Below, one piece after another: positions 49,501 through 62,793 of a DNA stretch of 64,000 nucleotides (the first letter of the stretch is position 1; the number at the start of each line of letters is the position of its first letter). The translations under genes were made by a program, and so were the position numbers. The DNA lies in contig JAKTNV010000024.1 in the NCBI GenBank assembly GCA_022747635.1, forward strand, positions 7,531,303 to 7,595,302, given 5' to 3'. Under the pieces are notes generated by a model that did no database searches, was not told the origin of the DNA, and worked only from the letters and a program-made list of their open reading frames with translations. Origin of the DNA: Hetaerina americana (Eukaryota; Arthropoda; Insecta; Odonata; Calopterygidae).

Positions 49501-52500
49501 TATATTGCAATTACCCAATTTGACTAACAAGAGTATGAGGAATTTCTGTATTAAACAGGACACTGAATTTCCACATTATTGATAGGAAAACATTGCCCTA
49601 ATTGATGGTGTCATTAGAAACCAGATGTAATGGCCGTTTGATCTACCTGGGCAAAGACACAGGACCTTCAAACTTGGCCACTGGTGTCCTAAACAGCCTT
49701 TCAGTGGCTTGTGCAAAACTATGTAGAAGAAAAGTTTATCTTTCTTAATGAAACTACTGCCAGATACTAAAGCAGCTTTATGCAAACTACTGGTTTTCAA
49801 TTTGAGATAGTTTTGAGAGAGAAAGATGGTTGAATTTAATCCGAAAAACAGTCAAGGTTCCATTCCCACCCAAATCGTAGAGGGAAGAACCATAATAAAA
49901 GAAATAGAATTTTTACATTGCCTTGAGAACATCACAAGGGAATAAATAAGTCAAGGTAATGAAAGGTAATACCTTTCTCATGAGTGTCTCTACATTTATA
50001 TCCCTCCCCATGAACTGCAACTTAGATGGGCTAGTGAGTTCTGATGACCTAAAAAGCTATGCTGGCAGGAGTAATTTTTGTTCTAGGTAGGGTCACCCAT
50101 GAATCAAAGGTTATAAGCCAGACAAATGGTAGACAGTGCAGTGTCCACTCTTCAATGAGGCATCTGACCCCAATTGAGTGATGGTGTCAGAAGGCAACAG
50201 CTAAGCACCTCGATTATCCCAAGAATGCCATGGTGGGCAATATAGAGACAGTGAAACTGGCAACTAAGGGAATTGGCACCATCACCTGTATATCGGCATA
50301 ATCAATGCTTCTGCAGTCATAATCTCATGGAATTCAAAAGAGGTCCATCCGATAGGGAAAAAGGAATTTGGAATCTTAGGCCAATGTTGAAGACTAGAAA
50401 AATATGTGAGAGATGGAGACAGGAAATACAGATGTTTTAGGACTTGAAGAGGACAGCAGGGGTAACTGGATTATAGTTACAAAGTAATATACAGGAGGAG
50501 AAGAAAGCCAAGAAGTGGTGGCAATAATATTGAACAAAATGGTAGGAAGATGCAGAGTAAACATAAAGCAACTGAACATTATTAGTAGAAGCTGCACCAA
50601 CAAACTTCACCATCGTTCAGTTCTACATGTCACTGAGTAATTATAGAGATGAAGAAGTCACAGGGTATACGATCAATTACAGGAAGTTATAATGGGTGCT
50701 CCTAGTTTAGCGACTGGAATGACTGCATAGAGAAAGTAAGTGTTTTGCAGGAGAGTTAACCATAACAAACCCTTTTGTCTCATCAGCGAATGAGTATTCA
50801 GATCAGTAATAACAAAGTGCAGCATCTAATTTAAAAAGATAAAACAGGGTGGACTGTTGATGCAATAGTAGGCAAAAGAATTAACCAGAAAAACAAGGAA
50901 GTAGTATCAACATGGTACAGAAAAAAATCATCATTGAAGAAAGGGAGCTGGGTACTCTTGCAGAAAATATCAAATAAGGGACATCGAAAGCCCCAAACCA
51001 AACTTAAGGACAAGGAAACCATGGATTAAAAATGATTTTGGTTTAATTCTTTCTCTGGATGACTTTTAGTGCAAAGCAGCAGTGTGATATCATAGGGGCG
51101 ATATAAAAGTTATACCTTAAGTACTTTGGTATAAAACTTATAACCAAGAAAAGTTCTAGAATCATATTAAGTGTGATGTATATATGAGGAAGAACTATGA
51201 ATAACATCTAGAGGGAAGGAAAGAATCTTTTCATTTAGGGATACCTCTTAATTTATTTATTTATTTTATTTATTTAGTAAAAATTGTGCACATACAGCAG
51301 GATTGATAGGAAGAACCTTGAAATCATTGCAACATGGAGCTAAAATCCAGAAAAAAAGTCTTCTATCCAAACATCTGAAATATTTCCAGGAATACCAGTG
51401 CCTGGACTCTAGATCATTCTTATCGCACAACATTCCAGCTTTTTGTGCAGGATAAACTGAACTACTTATTGAGATATAGGCTTCCAATCACAAAGTGAAA
51501 ATATACTAAGAAAGTCAGAGAACTATGTTGTTCAATGAGCTTAAAAGCTCATTCTCACAATGCTAATGCCAACTATTTTCCTGAGAACCTTAGTGTACTA
51601 ACTGAGGGACAAGAATGATTTGATTAATAAAAGATCTAAAACAATGATACCGAGGAATATGAAAGGGCAAAATGATGAGAGCCTAATATTTGGTTGTTAC
51701 AAAGAAATTACATAGAAGCTAAATTCAAAAGAAACAGCACCAAAGGTTTTGAGAGGAAAGGTCATCATGGACATGTACATAGTAATAGGTTTTACAATTG
51801 TTTCTCATTTTAACTGTGAGTGTAATAACACTGTAAAAGATTTTACTTCTCTTCTTATAATAAATTGAAAAAATATTTACTTCTCTTATAAGAAATTATA
51901 TTTCTCTTCAATTTTTTCCAACTTTATGCAAAAGGCTATTTTGTTAGGACTTCTATACAGCCACAAAATAACATTAAATAATAAGACACAATGTTAAAGA
52001 CAATGCTTTTATTTTGCAAAACCAATGGAAAAAATAACATATTTAAATGTGCTACTTACATGAATACTTCCACACCTTTTCCTTTTTTTCTTCAATTATT
52101 GTATTTAATACCTTTCAATATTCCCCATATTGATGCCCAAAGTAATTATTATAAACTTTATTCACTTTGACAAATGGTACAGCCATATTAAATGTCATCA
52201 AGATAACTAGCACAGAATATTAACTAACAAAAGATAAATTATTAAATAAGATGACTATTGTAATATAAAATGCATAATTCAAACCTGTTCTTGAAACATT
52301 GGATAAAGCCTAAGCTTGTTTCAATCCCATTGCCAAATCCCAAGAGGTGCAAATGCAAAATGTTAATTCCCATCACCAGCACTGGTATTTAAATTCATCT
52401 GTAACCCCATTATACAAATTATGTACCTACTGTGTCAGCAATTGATTAATTATTAAACATAACTAAACAATTTTATGGATAACCCTTGCTTTAAGGCAAG

Positions 52501-54385
52501 GGGTATCGAAATAAGGTGATTTTTTGAAAGGAATTTTTAGGGTATCATGAGGCAGAAAAACTGCTCTAAGTGACCAACCTTATCTTTAGAAGATTTTACT
52601 TCAGGTGCTCCGCTGGAACTTTTCCTCCTCGCATTAGTTTCTCTGGACCTCTCTTTTCCACCAAATACTCTGTCAGCTAATTTCTTAAAAGTTCTTCTAG
52701 TAATATGCCTTTCATACTTGCAACAAGCATCATTGGTTATTTTATTTAGTCCAGCGTGTGTACATAATTGTCCCGGAATTTTTAAATTCTTGCCTTGACT
52801 TATTGGATCTAATCTCGGCCTCTTTTTTCCTGATTCAAGAAGATTTACACATTTCCTGTCCACATCCTTAGGTAGATACAGAACACAAAATATAAATAAA
52901 TTATACAAACCATTATAGCAAGATAAAAATAACTTAAGTAATACTTACATCCATCAAAAAGTCTTTAGACCTAACAATATCACTGTGCCCTCCTGAAAGT
53001 ATTTTGCATACACTAGATAGAGTTATAATACGTTCCAATAAGCCTCTCAGCTTCTCCTTACTTTTCTCCATACTCAGAGTATAAGGAATTCCTCGAATAA
53101 ATATCTTAAATACAATATTTTTTCATTAGTACCACCGTGCTAACACCATATTATAAACAAAATTTATATATACATGCATTATATATTTACAGACAATAGA
53201 TTTTGGAAAAATAATGCTTACCTTCAGCATTCTCAAAGCAATATTATGGCAATCTAGGAGTATTTGCAGATGAGAGAGTATGTTTTTTTGAAATGTAGAA
53301 AGACCAAGTCGCCTCATGTTAACAACAATAGGGTACTCCTAAAATCAATAAAAATGACCTTAAGATAATTGTAACAATTAAAATAACCTAAACAATACAG
53401 GTGCCATCCTTCGTTGATTAAATACAAAGAAATGTTAGGCACTATTTTTTTCAATTTAGATACACGATCAAAGTTCTCTACAGATTATAAAATTTGCCAC
53501 AATGGGTATAAGAAGTAATTAAAAAATCATATCACAATAAAGATTATCCTGTGTTAAAAAATGCTCATTCATTAAGGAGAACGGTACATTAACATTACAT
53601 TTGTTTCAGTAACTAAAATGAACCAATCGAAGAAATTGCAAAATTTTGGAATTGAGACATATGATGCCCAGAGCGTGTTCAGTAAATACTCTTCGTCTGT
53701 TTACATCCTTAACCTCCCGGTGACATTTATGATAATATGTATAAACAGTATCCGTGATATGATTCAGCTCAATCACTGCGGAAAGAAGCGCAGAATATGA
53801 TATCCGTCAAGTAAAAATTTCTTACCTGTCTGATTATTAAGCACATGAAATTCCTGGCCTTAGCATCTGCTGATGCATTCAAAACTTCGTTTGAATCTTT
53901 GAAATAATTGTCATCTAGGATGATTCTTTCATTATGATGGGTCAATTCATCTAAAATCCCCAAAATATTTCTACGAGTATTACGTAATCTTATCACTAAA
54001 GTATTTACTCTTTCACGTTTGTCTTCCGCTTCATAACCCACAGGCATACTAAGCGGATGGAACTTGTCACGGGAAAAAGTAAAATACTCTCGATTAGTCC
54101 TGCCTCCTACACTTTGAGAATTAGTTAAAACCTCTACATTTTGAGGGCGCCCGACCTCTTGTGGCACTGTGACATATTTTTCCGTTGATAATTCTTGTAC
54201 GAAGTCCTCAGCGTTTTGCTTCTTACATCTCCTGTCTCGTTGAACCCTTTTAATCACCTTCATTAGCTGCTCTTCGTTAACATACTATTAAATAAAATAA
54301 ATCTAATTAGGCTCAAGCAGAGCATTCAAGAAAAATAGAAGTGCCAAAGTTGTTGTCAGATCTTCACCTTAAATTTGAAATCCAT
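46416..54385 (-). CDS. unrecognised 532-residue protein, complete
   Basis: I do not recognise the family. Coding exons on the minus strand: 54385-54368 (MDFKFK), 54284-53826, 53338-53222, 53104-52949, 52866-52579, 48306-48146, 46929-46636 and 46521-46416 (TAG). Phases agree throughout, which strongly supports one gene. Residues about 7-30 are basic and helical (LMKVIKRVQRDRRCKKQ). A helical region follows with RVNTLVIRLRNTRRNILGIL, and then FQKNILSHLQILLDCHNIAL and GIPYTLSMEKSKEKLRG. A basic, possibly nuclear-localising stretch, KKRPRLD, is in exon 5. The C-terminal third is acidic and probably disordered; the last exon is again ordered-looking (CLGRIGHEVDNFVADLVQNM). No transmembrane segment or signal peptide is seen. 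The donor of exon 5 (GTTGGT) is weak; GTAAAA 18 bases upstream is an in-phase alternative. Confidence 0.75.
48307..48590. other. intron of the 532-residue-protein gene
   Basis: Left part of the 4.3-kb intron between exons 5 and 6. No feature before the inverted-repeat unit. Confidence 0.5.
48595..49035. mobile_element. Penelope-like inverted-repeat unit, decayed
   Basis: The ends are inverted: ATTAAAAGATTTTGTAC at left and its near reverse complement at right (about 49018-49035). Inside each end lies a related block: CTGATGACACTAAGTCAATG on the minus strand at left, and CAGATGATGTAAGTGAAATA on the plus strand at right. These resemble the hammerhead-bearing termini of Penelope-like elements. 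The central 280 bases have no identifiable coding part. Confidence 0.45.
49036..50000. other. intron sequence, no recognisable gene
   Basis: Minus-strand frames at 49199-49510 and 49576-49800 are open for 75-100 codons but show no known motif and no splice sites in phase. They may be old transposon debris. Confidence 0.35.
50005..51060 (+). mobile_element. LINE family 1, 5' fragment
   Basis: Plus-strand copy of the 5' region. The shared 5' block around 50035-50200 (GCTGGCAGGAGTAATT; TAGGGTCACCCATGAATCAA) is followed by a nuclease remnant, VVAIILNKMVGRCRVN, at about 50517-50565 that matches 29910-30092. Frames are broken. It lies within the intron between exons 5 and 6 of the minus-strand gene. 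Confidence 0.65.
51061..52578. other. intron sequence, nothing recognised
   Basis: AT-rich intron with a short ATTT-type simple repeat near 51250-51280. No other feature. Confidence 0.5.
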
Positions 54386-55962
54386 TTCAAAGCCATCTGT
54401 TTCCACCGCGATACATAATGAAACGACTTTGTGGTGTATGTGCCGATCTATCGAATCCGTCGAAGGTTTCGATGTCAATTGATTTATAAAGTCAATTTAT
54501 TACGAAAGCTACTGCTTATGTTTTTATTGAAAACGGATAGGTGTATATTTTAAATTAACCGTGATAGCATTTTCAATGAATAAAATAATCCAAGACTACT
54601 GAAATGCACCCGTCTCGAATTTAAGCAGACGTGAAGTTGGGGAAATGGAGAACGTTACGAGAATATTTACTTCAAATCACTCACAAATATTGTAATTACA
54701 TGATGAACTAAAACTGATCTTTGCTAATTCTGCAAAGTTTTATTTATTCCGTTTAAACAACGATTATTAACGTTGAATTCTATTAAGCTTAAAGGTTATC
54801 TGATGAACATAAAGTGTCATTCAAATATTCTGAGTTGTGCTGGTTGCGTACTTTTATGTATCGTCTCAGAGGAAAATTTTTAAAGTCGGGGCAAACAGCC
54901 GCTAGTACACGAGTGCGAACTGTAGATATAGGCAAACGATCAAAGCATCATAGCATTACACACCTATGAAACAGGCATCATCTTCGCCATATCAACACGA
55001 CGCATGAAATGGCATCTCTCATTCTCTCTTCAGAAAACGGGGATATTTCAAATTACATTGTTAATGGAAAGGGCAGTGGATGTAGGCCATTGTAGTCAAC
55101 TTCTAGACATGAAATTCTCTCCAAGATTTTTGGTGTGAGGTGAATTGTATGATAATGATGCAGTTTATATTTAGTTATCCCTTTTCCCTAAACTCGCTAC
55201 TTTCAGTTATAAACGCATGTTACTGTTACTAGGAACATTTGCGAGTTATTGGATGCACACAAGTATCCCAAATCTGAAGCACCCCTCGAGTTGAACGGAT
55301 GGGAAACCCAGCCCGAAAGTTTCTGAGACACTACTGCCATCTAACGGTGCGCCATTTTATTGCTGCCTCACCTAATAATCAATACTCAATTCCTCACTTT
55401 TAGGGAGTGCAGCTCTGGCTTTCCAATTAGATATGTTTATTTAGTTTCGTTAAATGTTGATTTGTGCAATAAAAGCCCACCATGCAATATTATTCTTAAA
55501 GGATAACGTGAGATGTGCTATATGAGTAGAGTGATCAAGTGCAATCCTTAGCTTAAAAACAAAGTATGGTGGCAAAATGAACAAGTTATTCTTATAGTAA
55601 TCGCCCAGATCCAAAATTATTTGTTAGCAGTCTTCTCATCTATGTATGCTGGAGTTTCGTTATACCTAATTCATCTAAGGTCAAAACCTTATGACTGACA
55701 GGAAAGTGTTTAGTGACCAAAGCTTTATTTTTATTATGTTATTGTGATGGTATTGCATTTTTGATATTATTCTTTGCTTAGTAGCTGCACTACAGAATTT
55801 GAAACATGTATGTAAACAATAGGTATAATCAGTAGGTAAGGAAAGGGAGTGCTTCCTTCAGTAATTATCTGCCACATAATTGTTGTTAGTTTTAATCATC
55901 ATCTGTAACCCAGAGAACTCTACAAAGCGGACCTGCCACCTTTCAAAGTATCCCAGAGCGCC
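54386..55962. promoter_or_regulatory. divergent intergenic region
   Basis: About 1.6 kb between the start codons of the 532-residue-protein gene (minus) and the CCDC74-like gene (plus). The CG-containing stretch 54400-54470 lies at the 5' end of the minus-strand gene. A shared promoter is possible but the distance suggests two separate ones. No core motif identified. Confidence 0.35.
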
Positions 55963-58900
55963 ATGGCCTCACAAGTCCTTATTAAAATACCGGTGCCTTT
56001 TACCCATGTAAGTTGAAATATTCACACAGTTAACACCCACAGTACATGCCCTAAATATTGTTAAAACATGATAAATTATTATTATAAGGCAAATTAATGA
56101 GCATGACAGCTAATATGTCTCTGTCAAATTCTTATGAAAGCAGAAATCAAATCAAAAATTATCTTTTTTATTTCATTTCTTACTAAATTCTTAATCCAAG
56201 GTTACTATCTGGTAAAGGTTCCTTGTAATAGTATAAATGAAATACACACATGCTTGCCGGCACATCTATGGCTTTGCATTAAATATTGCTCTAGTGACTT
56301 AGAAATATACAGTATTTTACGCAGATTTTTGTTAACCTCATCTCTCCACGAAGTGTGGACTATACTTTCTCTGGTATGATGGACATGATGACAGGCTGGT
56401 CTGTCTTGTTCGCCAAAGGACTCAAACAAAAGGAAAGGAATATTTTCATTTGAATACCATAACCCCAAAGCAATCATACCAAATTAAATAAAGAAATGAA
56501 TGATCATAAAATTTGGAGATCTAAAGTGTTTCCTCATGACCACTTGGATCTTCCAGGATTGTTTGCTAATGATTTACCTAATATAATATTTAGCTATATT
56601 ATATAAAAAGTACCTTTAGTACTAGTATGGTTTTGTTTCATAATTTATTAAAATCTTTGATGAGAATGAATTTTTATATTAACTTAAATAAATAGGAATT
56701 TCATGAAAAAATAATTCCTTTTCTGCCAAGTCTTTGTTTTCTTTACAACATGCATCCGGTCAAAAAGCCACTTACAAACAGTATGACCATATATCACTGC
56801 CCGTGGGCTTGTCATCTAATAACAGGATTTCAATTCATACAATGTATTTCATGCACCAGCATTCACACCAGATTAACATTTTAACATCCACACCTAAAAT
56901 AGCTGACATCTTCAAGTCTTGAGCTTTGTGAAAAATGTGTCAATGCTCCCATTAACTAATCTTTGAAAAATAAATCTATATTCTACGGCTTATAAATACA
57001 TATGTTGAGGACATATCATTTATCTTAAACAATGTGCCTGGAAAATGGCTTGCTGGTACCCAATAGTTTATAAATTAAACATAAAATTCAATTAATGAGA
57101 ATGGGATTAATGTGTACACAAATTGGTGAAAAGAATCAAGTGTAAATGGCAAAAAATTTATCATTCAAATTCCTGAACAATAGAATTATTTTTGTTGGTG
57201 AAAGCACCAATACACCAATTGGACAATTCATCTTAATCAACATTTTTTGCGAGACCAGAATAGTGTTGAATGTCTGGAGAGGTATTAAATTTGATATTTT
57301 TGATACAGGGAAGGAGAGGAAGTGGGGGAAATGATAACTCCCAAAACAACCTAAAAGGATCTTGCAAAAGTCCATCAGGAAATCAAGAAAGCTCTGCAGA
57401 AACACCAATGGTGACCTTCAACATCCCCCCTCACATGCCACAGCCTTCTCATGGCATTCTGTCTGTTGATGCATCGCAGAGAGTGATTCAGTTGGAACAG
57501 AACATGCGTTTCCTTCAGGAGCAACATCAGCAGATGCTGTCAAGTTTGCACCTAGAAATTGAGTCATTGCGCCTTAAGAATAGAGGTACATTTTGTGTTA
57601 TAATCATTCATCTATTCATTTACACTTTTTGAATTATATAGTGTAAAATAATTATTTTCTCTAACAGGATTTCTGTATGCTATCCTGTATAGCTATATAT
57701 GCTTTTTATTTTTGTCATTAGAAAGCATGCCTAATAGTTCTACACATTTTTCTGATTATCTTGTTTATGTATTTCAGAGCTACAGTTTCAATTAATAATT
57801 AATAATGGCGCTAACAATGCCCCAATATCACTTCTTCAGAGTTTTCCTCCATCTCCAGAAGATGACACCAAGCCTAAGGTATGCCAATAAAGCAATCCCA
57901 TTGAGTTACTCAACCCACTACATAGATGCTATTAGCCACATACCTACTTAGATATGATCAGAACTCCAAAACAATGCAATGCTACCATTACTGAGCAAAA
58001 ATAGAAAGAGTGTGATGTGATCACCGACATTTATATTTATGAAAGCTTAAACTCTGAATAAGAATGTGTAGCAATTGCATTATTTTTTTTAGAATTTAGT
58101 TTGTTTTGCTAGATATGTTCAATACTTTGGCTGACAATGTATCTTGGGGCCCTCTAGATATGCACCAACTTGCAATACCTATTTGTTGTTGGTGGATGAG
58201 TATATTTAAGAGCTTTGGATCAAATATTCATTAACAGTATGAAAATAAAATTACAATAGCATCTTAAAGAGTAATTACAATCATTCACATTTTCATAATT
58301 AGTCATCCAAGAATCAGTGACATTTAGCATATTATAAAGAATTACCTTTTATCCAAAACAGATTATTGCATGTGAATTCATACTGTCATGATACAATATA
58401 AAATACAGTGGCACTTTTAAAGAGCCAGAAACAACTATATGTGTGTATAATTGCAAAGAAAATATTTCAGAGGAGCAATATAACTTGAACTCTATATAAA
58501 TTGCCTAAAGAAGAAATCTGGAGAGTGATGGAAGGAAAAGTATTAAGGGGCAGGAGAGGGAGGAGGAGGATTTAGTGAAGTTTGTTGAGATCTAAATGGT
58601 GTCATTTGTTTGGGCCATAAACCGGAGGTAGGGAAGGAGAAATTTCTTCAGAATTTCTGAGTTGAGTTTTTCTTGGAATTTGTGGGTTGACAAAAAGAAG
58701 ATCCTCCAGGTTTACCAGTCCCCAGGGATTCATATATTCTTTTATTATGCAAATATTTCAAATGGTTCAAAACTATGAAGGCCCCTATCTATTGGGTGTA
58801 ACCAGTTTTTACATAATTTTCTATGTGGGAGTTTTTACAGAATTTTACATATTAAAAATCAACACTTCTAAGTCAGCGTGCATTCAGTTGTAAGCTGGAC

Positions 58901-59492
58901 TCTTTGGTGCATTGAATACTTTAAAATCTGATGTTCTTATAGAGTTCACAATAATGTTATGCTTGTGGAAAAAAATAGAAATTTGGGTTTTCATTTGTCT
59001 ATTTCAGAACACTTAGCTTCAGCAAGTCATATTTACCTCTGAAAATATGCTCTGCAATCTACTTGCTTTGGACTGTAACATTAGTATCCTCTATTTTTTA
59101 ATTCTATATAAAAACAGCCTTGTGTATGTCACAAGCCTGTATAAACTTTCCTAAACTAATGAAATGTCACATGTAAATGTGAAAGGTTAACTTTATGTGC
59201 TGAAAATCTACATTCACTTATTCTCAGTGAGCCAATGAATGTTGCAATTTGATTGCTGTTCATGATTGTGGCATCATTGGATTGATAGCTCAGGTAATGA
59301 TTAATTACCATTTTGTGAAGTATTAAATATTTGGTATAATTACCAATAGGTGGTGATTCCTCCAAAGCAAGTAAATGTAAAACCTTTGAGGGTTGAGATA
59401 CTTGAACGTGAAACAGGTGAGCTGAGAGCTGCCCTAGAAGAAGCTCAAAACCAGAGGTCACTACTTACTGCCAAGGATCTTGATCATAAAAG
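55963..59492 (+). CDS. CCDC74/CCDC92-like coiled-coil protein (5' four exons, partial)
   Basis: Exons: 55963-56007 (ATG in a good context, GCGCCATGG; MASQVLIKIPVPFTH), 57309-57585, 57778-57878 and 59350-59492. Phases are 0, 1, 0 and 2, giving 188 codons, and all junctions are GT..AG. The first exon is chosen by context and phase and is the least certain. After a Ser/Asn/Gly-rich stretch, the coiled coil VIQLEQNMRFLQEQHQQMLS...ESLRLKN continues in exon 3 as RELQFQLIINNG. This pattern matches CCDC74-type proteins, as does KPLRVEILERETGELRAAL in exon 4. Vertebrate relatives are linked to cilia and centrosomes; the role here is inference. The 3' exons were not found before the right edge. Confidence 0.7.
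57879..59349. other. intron of the CCDC74-like gene
   Basis: AT-rich, with a GA-rich run near 58545-58575. Nothing else recognised. Confidence 0.5.
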
Positions 59493-61645
59493 GTAAATAG
59501 AGCCATTAGTCATAATTCTTATCCACGTTTTCATCTTAATATTAAAATATTAAAACATCAATAAGTATACATGAAATATGATATTGTACAGCTCTTAGGG
59601 ATAGAAATTTCAACTGTGTAAATGACAAATCACATACAGTTATGACCAACATTAACTCAACATATCTTGGCTTTCTGTGTTGGTATCCATGCAAAATATG
59701 ACAAGTGGCATCTCTATCAACAGAATAGCAACCTTGAACCAGTGCACGTATAAATGGATTGATATTCGTCTTTATTTTGGGGCGAGATTAAGGCTATGTT
59801 GTCTCTTCTACTACCTAACCCCTAAGGGTATAGGAGAGGATCTGAGCACTTCGTGGTCGATGAAGCACTAACAATGCATGTGACAAATTCAGGACATGAT
59901 ATAGGCTTTCTCAGTTACATAGCAAAGTTTGCTTATTTCATCCAATCTTCCTCTCCTTGGGGTTCATTTCTCAAAGCAACAATTCAATACTCAATGCCTC
60001 TAGAAAAATATGTAAATATATATAATATAAAATTACTTACAGTTGAGCACTTACCAAACATCTGGCATCCAGTTTTCTAATGGGTAGATTATCCATTGCT
60101 CTCAACTAGAGACTCCCTTTCCTTCTATCCACATCCTTTCCTTCCCCTTTTTCAATGCCAGCGGCTCATAGCATCAATGCATTGGAAAAGGTTCACCTGC
60201 TCACTCATAAAATTTACTCATGTGTCTTATGAAGGTATGATTGCACAATGACAAGTCCTTTACAACATTGCTCCATATTGGTATTGCCTAAGCAAATGAC
60301 TACATACACTTTTTAAAATGGTATTTGTGCAATTTTACTGTAATTACCTTCAGAAATGGTCAATCATAAGAGAAGCAGGCACCTAATTCAGCTGTAAAAA
60401 AGTATTTGAAAAACATTGACTTAATTGTTCATGAGGTCATCAGGAATTAGTGCATAGATAGATATAAGTTATCAGCAGTGAATCTCTTAGAGTAGGGGAA
60501 ATCTGTGATCTTGATTTATTATATATCTGGGAGGCAAGGGGTCTTAGTAGGGGAGTATAGTGGCTGAGATTATTGGGACTTCTGAAAGACCATCTCATGG
60601 AAACCAATTCCCACTGTCTGTGAAAGCCATGGAGTTACATACTCCCTATCTACAGCATTCTCCATTGATCATTATTTGCTGGTGGATAGCATCATAAGGC
60701 TTTTTGCCCTAAACCTATCGCCATTTTTTAGCCTGAGATACAACTCAGATCAGATGACCTTTTTTCTGATTGGTTTATCTGTCAATGTTGTGCAATGGTT
60801 TATGATAAATAATCTACTTTTATATGCCATCAAAAGGTAAGGAAATGGAATTGACATAATTGTTGTGACCAATGGTATTACATCCATATTTACATTTTAA
60901 TTTTTCTGCACAATAATAATAATGCATATTATAATTACGATGAGGCTTGGGAGAAAGTAATCAAATAACGATAATTTTAACTATCATGAATTTTTCACAG
61001 GGGTAAATAAAGTGGCAACCATCATAATATCATTGAATCAATGAAATCATGAAGGAAAAAACCAAACACACATGTGTGTACTTTACTATAGTATACATGT
61101 AATGGATACATAAAGTATCTCTGAAAATGTAATCATAAAAGCTGAGCAATTGTATTCATTTCATCAACTCAAATGTTCAATTATCCACCAGTACCTTCAT
61201 GTAATATGCATATGCACCATGGGTATTAAGCATTTGATTGTATTGTAAAATGCAATAAATGCTGTTCTAATAAATAAAGTTTTATCAAAATCTTCTTGCC
61301 TTCCCAAGGCCATCCACTCATAATTCATACGATAATTGGAAAGTGCATGGTAATGAAATATGAAAATGAAGTTTTATCATAATCTTCCTTCCCTTATCAT
61401 CCAAGTGATACTATTTAAGTGAGCATTTAACAGCTATCTAATGGGGTGGAAAAAGGAAAGGAAAATGGATAGGGGAAGAATAGGAAGCGTTGTGAGGAAG
61501 AGAGTAAGGAGTAAAAATGAATTGGTGGCTTGTTGAATTTTGTCTGTTAATTAAAATTTGGACAGAGCTGGTTTGGTTATCCGTAAACTATAGAAACTTT
61601 TGGAATTGTCCAATTTTAGTCTTAGATAATTACTGAATGAGCTCC
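59493..61645. other. no recognisable exon
   Basis: Probably intron of the CCDC74-like gene. I looked for a phase-2-compatible exon and found none I would support. Confidence 0.4.
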
Positions 61646-61649
61646 TACT

Positions 61650-61905
61650 CTAGATGCTTAGGTGGTGGTGGTGATGGGTTGGCATGGTGACTAGTGTACT
61701 GGCTTCCCACCTGAAAGGTCTGGATTTAAATTCTGGTGGTGGCAGGAATTTTTCAATGGTGTCCTGATCCCAACTTTGAGTGCTTTCTGAATAGCACTTC
61801 AAGTGGAGTATGACATCCAAAAGATGGAACATCAAAATTGTGGACCCCTTGACACCTTTCATTAAGAGTAGGCTAATGTAGATGCATGACAGCTCTCCTT
61901 ACTAA
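61650..61905 (+). repeat. tRNA-derived SINE, family 1
   Basis: Plus-strand copy of the 24845-25146 element. The head has ACTGGCTTCCCACCTGAAAG and a decayed B box (GGATTTAAATTC), and the body has TTAAGAGTAGGCTAATG. It is more diverged than the 24.9-kb copy. Confidence 0.65.
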
Positions 61906-61939
61906 ATAAAGAAAAGATAGTAACAATTTTCCACTGGAT

Positions 61940-62042
61940 AAGTTTAGTAGTACGACTGGAATTTAGAGTATTACAACATCTTCAGGTCTTTTCAACCTGA
62001 AGATGATGTAATACATCAAAATCCAGTCTTACTATTAAACTT
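61940..62042. repeat. inverted repeat, degenerate relative of the hammerhead-like family
   Basis: Arms 61940-61987 and 61994-62042 are near reverse complements. The plus arm reads CCTGAAGATGATGTAATACA and then CATCAAAATCCAGTC, aligning with CTGATGA, stem, GAAA and GTC with several changes. Confidence 0.6.
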
Positions 62043-62488
62043 ATAATTTAAACATTAAAATCAAAATCTTTTCTTTATAATGATCAAATTCCATCATATC
62101 ACCCCTGAAACCACTCAATTTGATCTCTCCTTACGTTTCCCAAATACCTGAAAATCCTATCTCTGCCAAATTACCACCCTCAATACACAATGGTGCAAAT
62201 GACTTCACCTGTTGGTCGCTTCCCATAATAATTACCACTACTACCCCCTGGGAGTTGATGGGAGTGACTAAAGATAGCAGTGAAATGAGGTGGCATAAGT
62301 GATATAAGCAATCAAATTGGTGAGAGGGTTGGGTGTGGGGTGCCTAAGGGTTTTAAAAAAAGGATACTGATTAAACATTGCAATACCATTTTGGTATGAA
62401 GGCCATGCCTGTCAGGATAGATGGTTATTCGACTTTCCTCGCACATTTTGTGTGTGCATCCATAGTATGCTGCGGTCAAACATTTTTA

Positions 62489-62542
62489 TTTTCCCAAATT
62501 TTTCATATTTGATTTTCCCAACTTTTTCAGATTTGATTTTCA
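62489..62542. repeat. 24-bp imperfect tandem repeat
   Basis: ATTTTCCCAAATTTTTCATA-type units occur about twice in a row, differing at two or three bases. Confidence 0.6.
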
Positions 62543-62793
62543 ACCCTTTCTTATAAAACTTGAAAAAACCATATAATTTTTGCCAGGAAGAACTTGGAAC
62601 TCATGGCTTTTCATTTACCACCTGTTGCAACAATCATTAAAAAATTCTTAATTTCTCAGTTGTCCAGTTGAAGGTTAAATGAGAAAATTTTTGAAAAGAA
62701 TATTCAATTAATGCATTGTCGATACATATTTAATTTAAACCTTTCATGGAGTGGTAGTGATGCTGAGTTTGCCAGATTTATTCCACATACATG

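Noticed and set aside
49199..49800. Minus-strand frames as exons of the 532-residue-protein gene
   Set aside because: They lie in the intron between exons 5 and 6 but lack splice sites in phase; joining exon 5 directly to exon 6 already gives a continuous frame.
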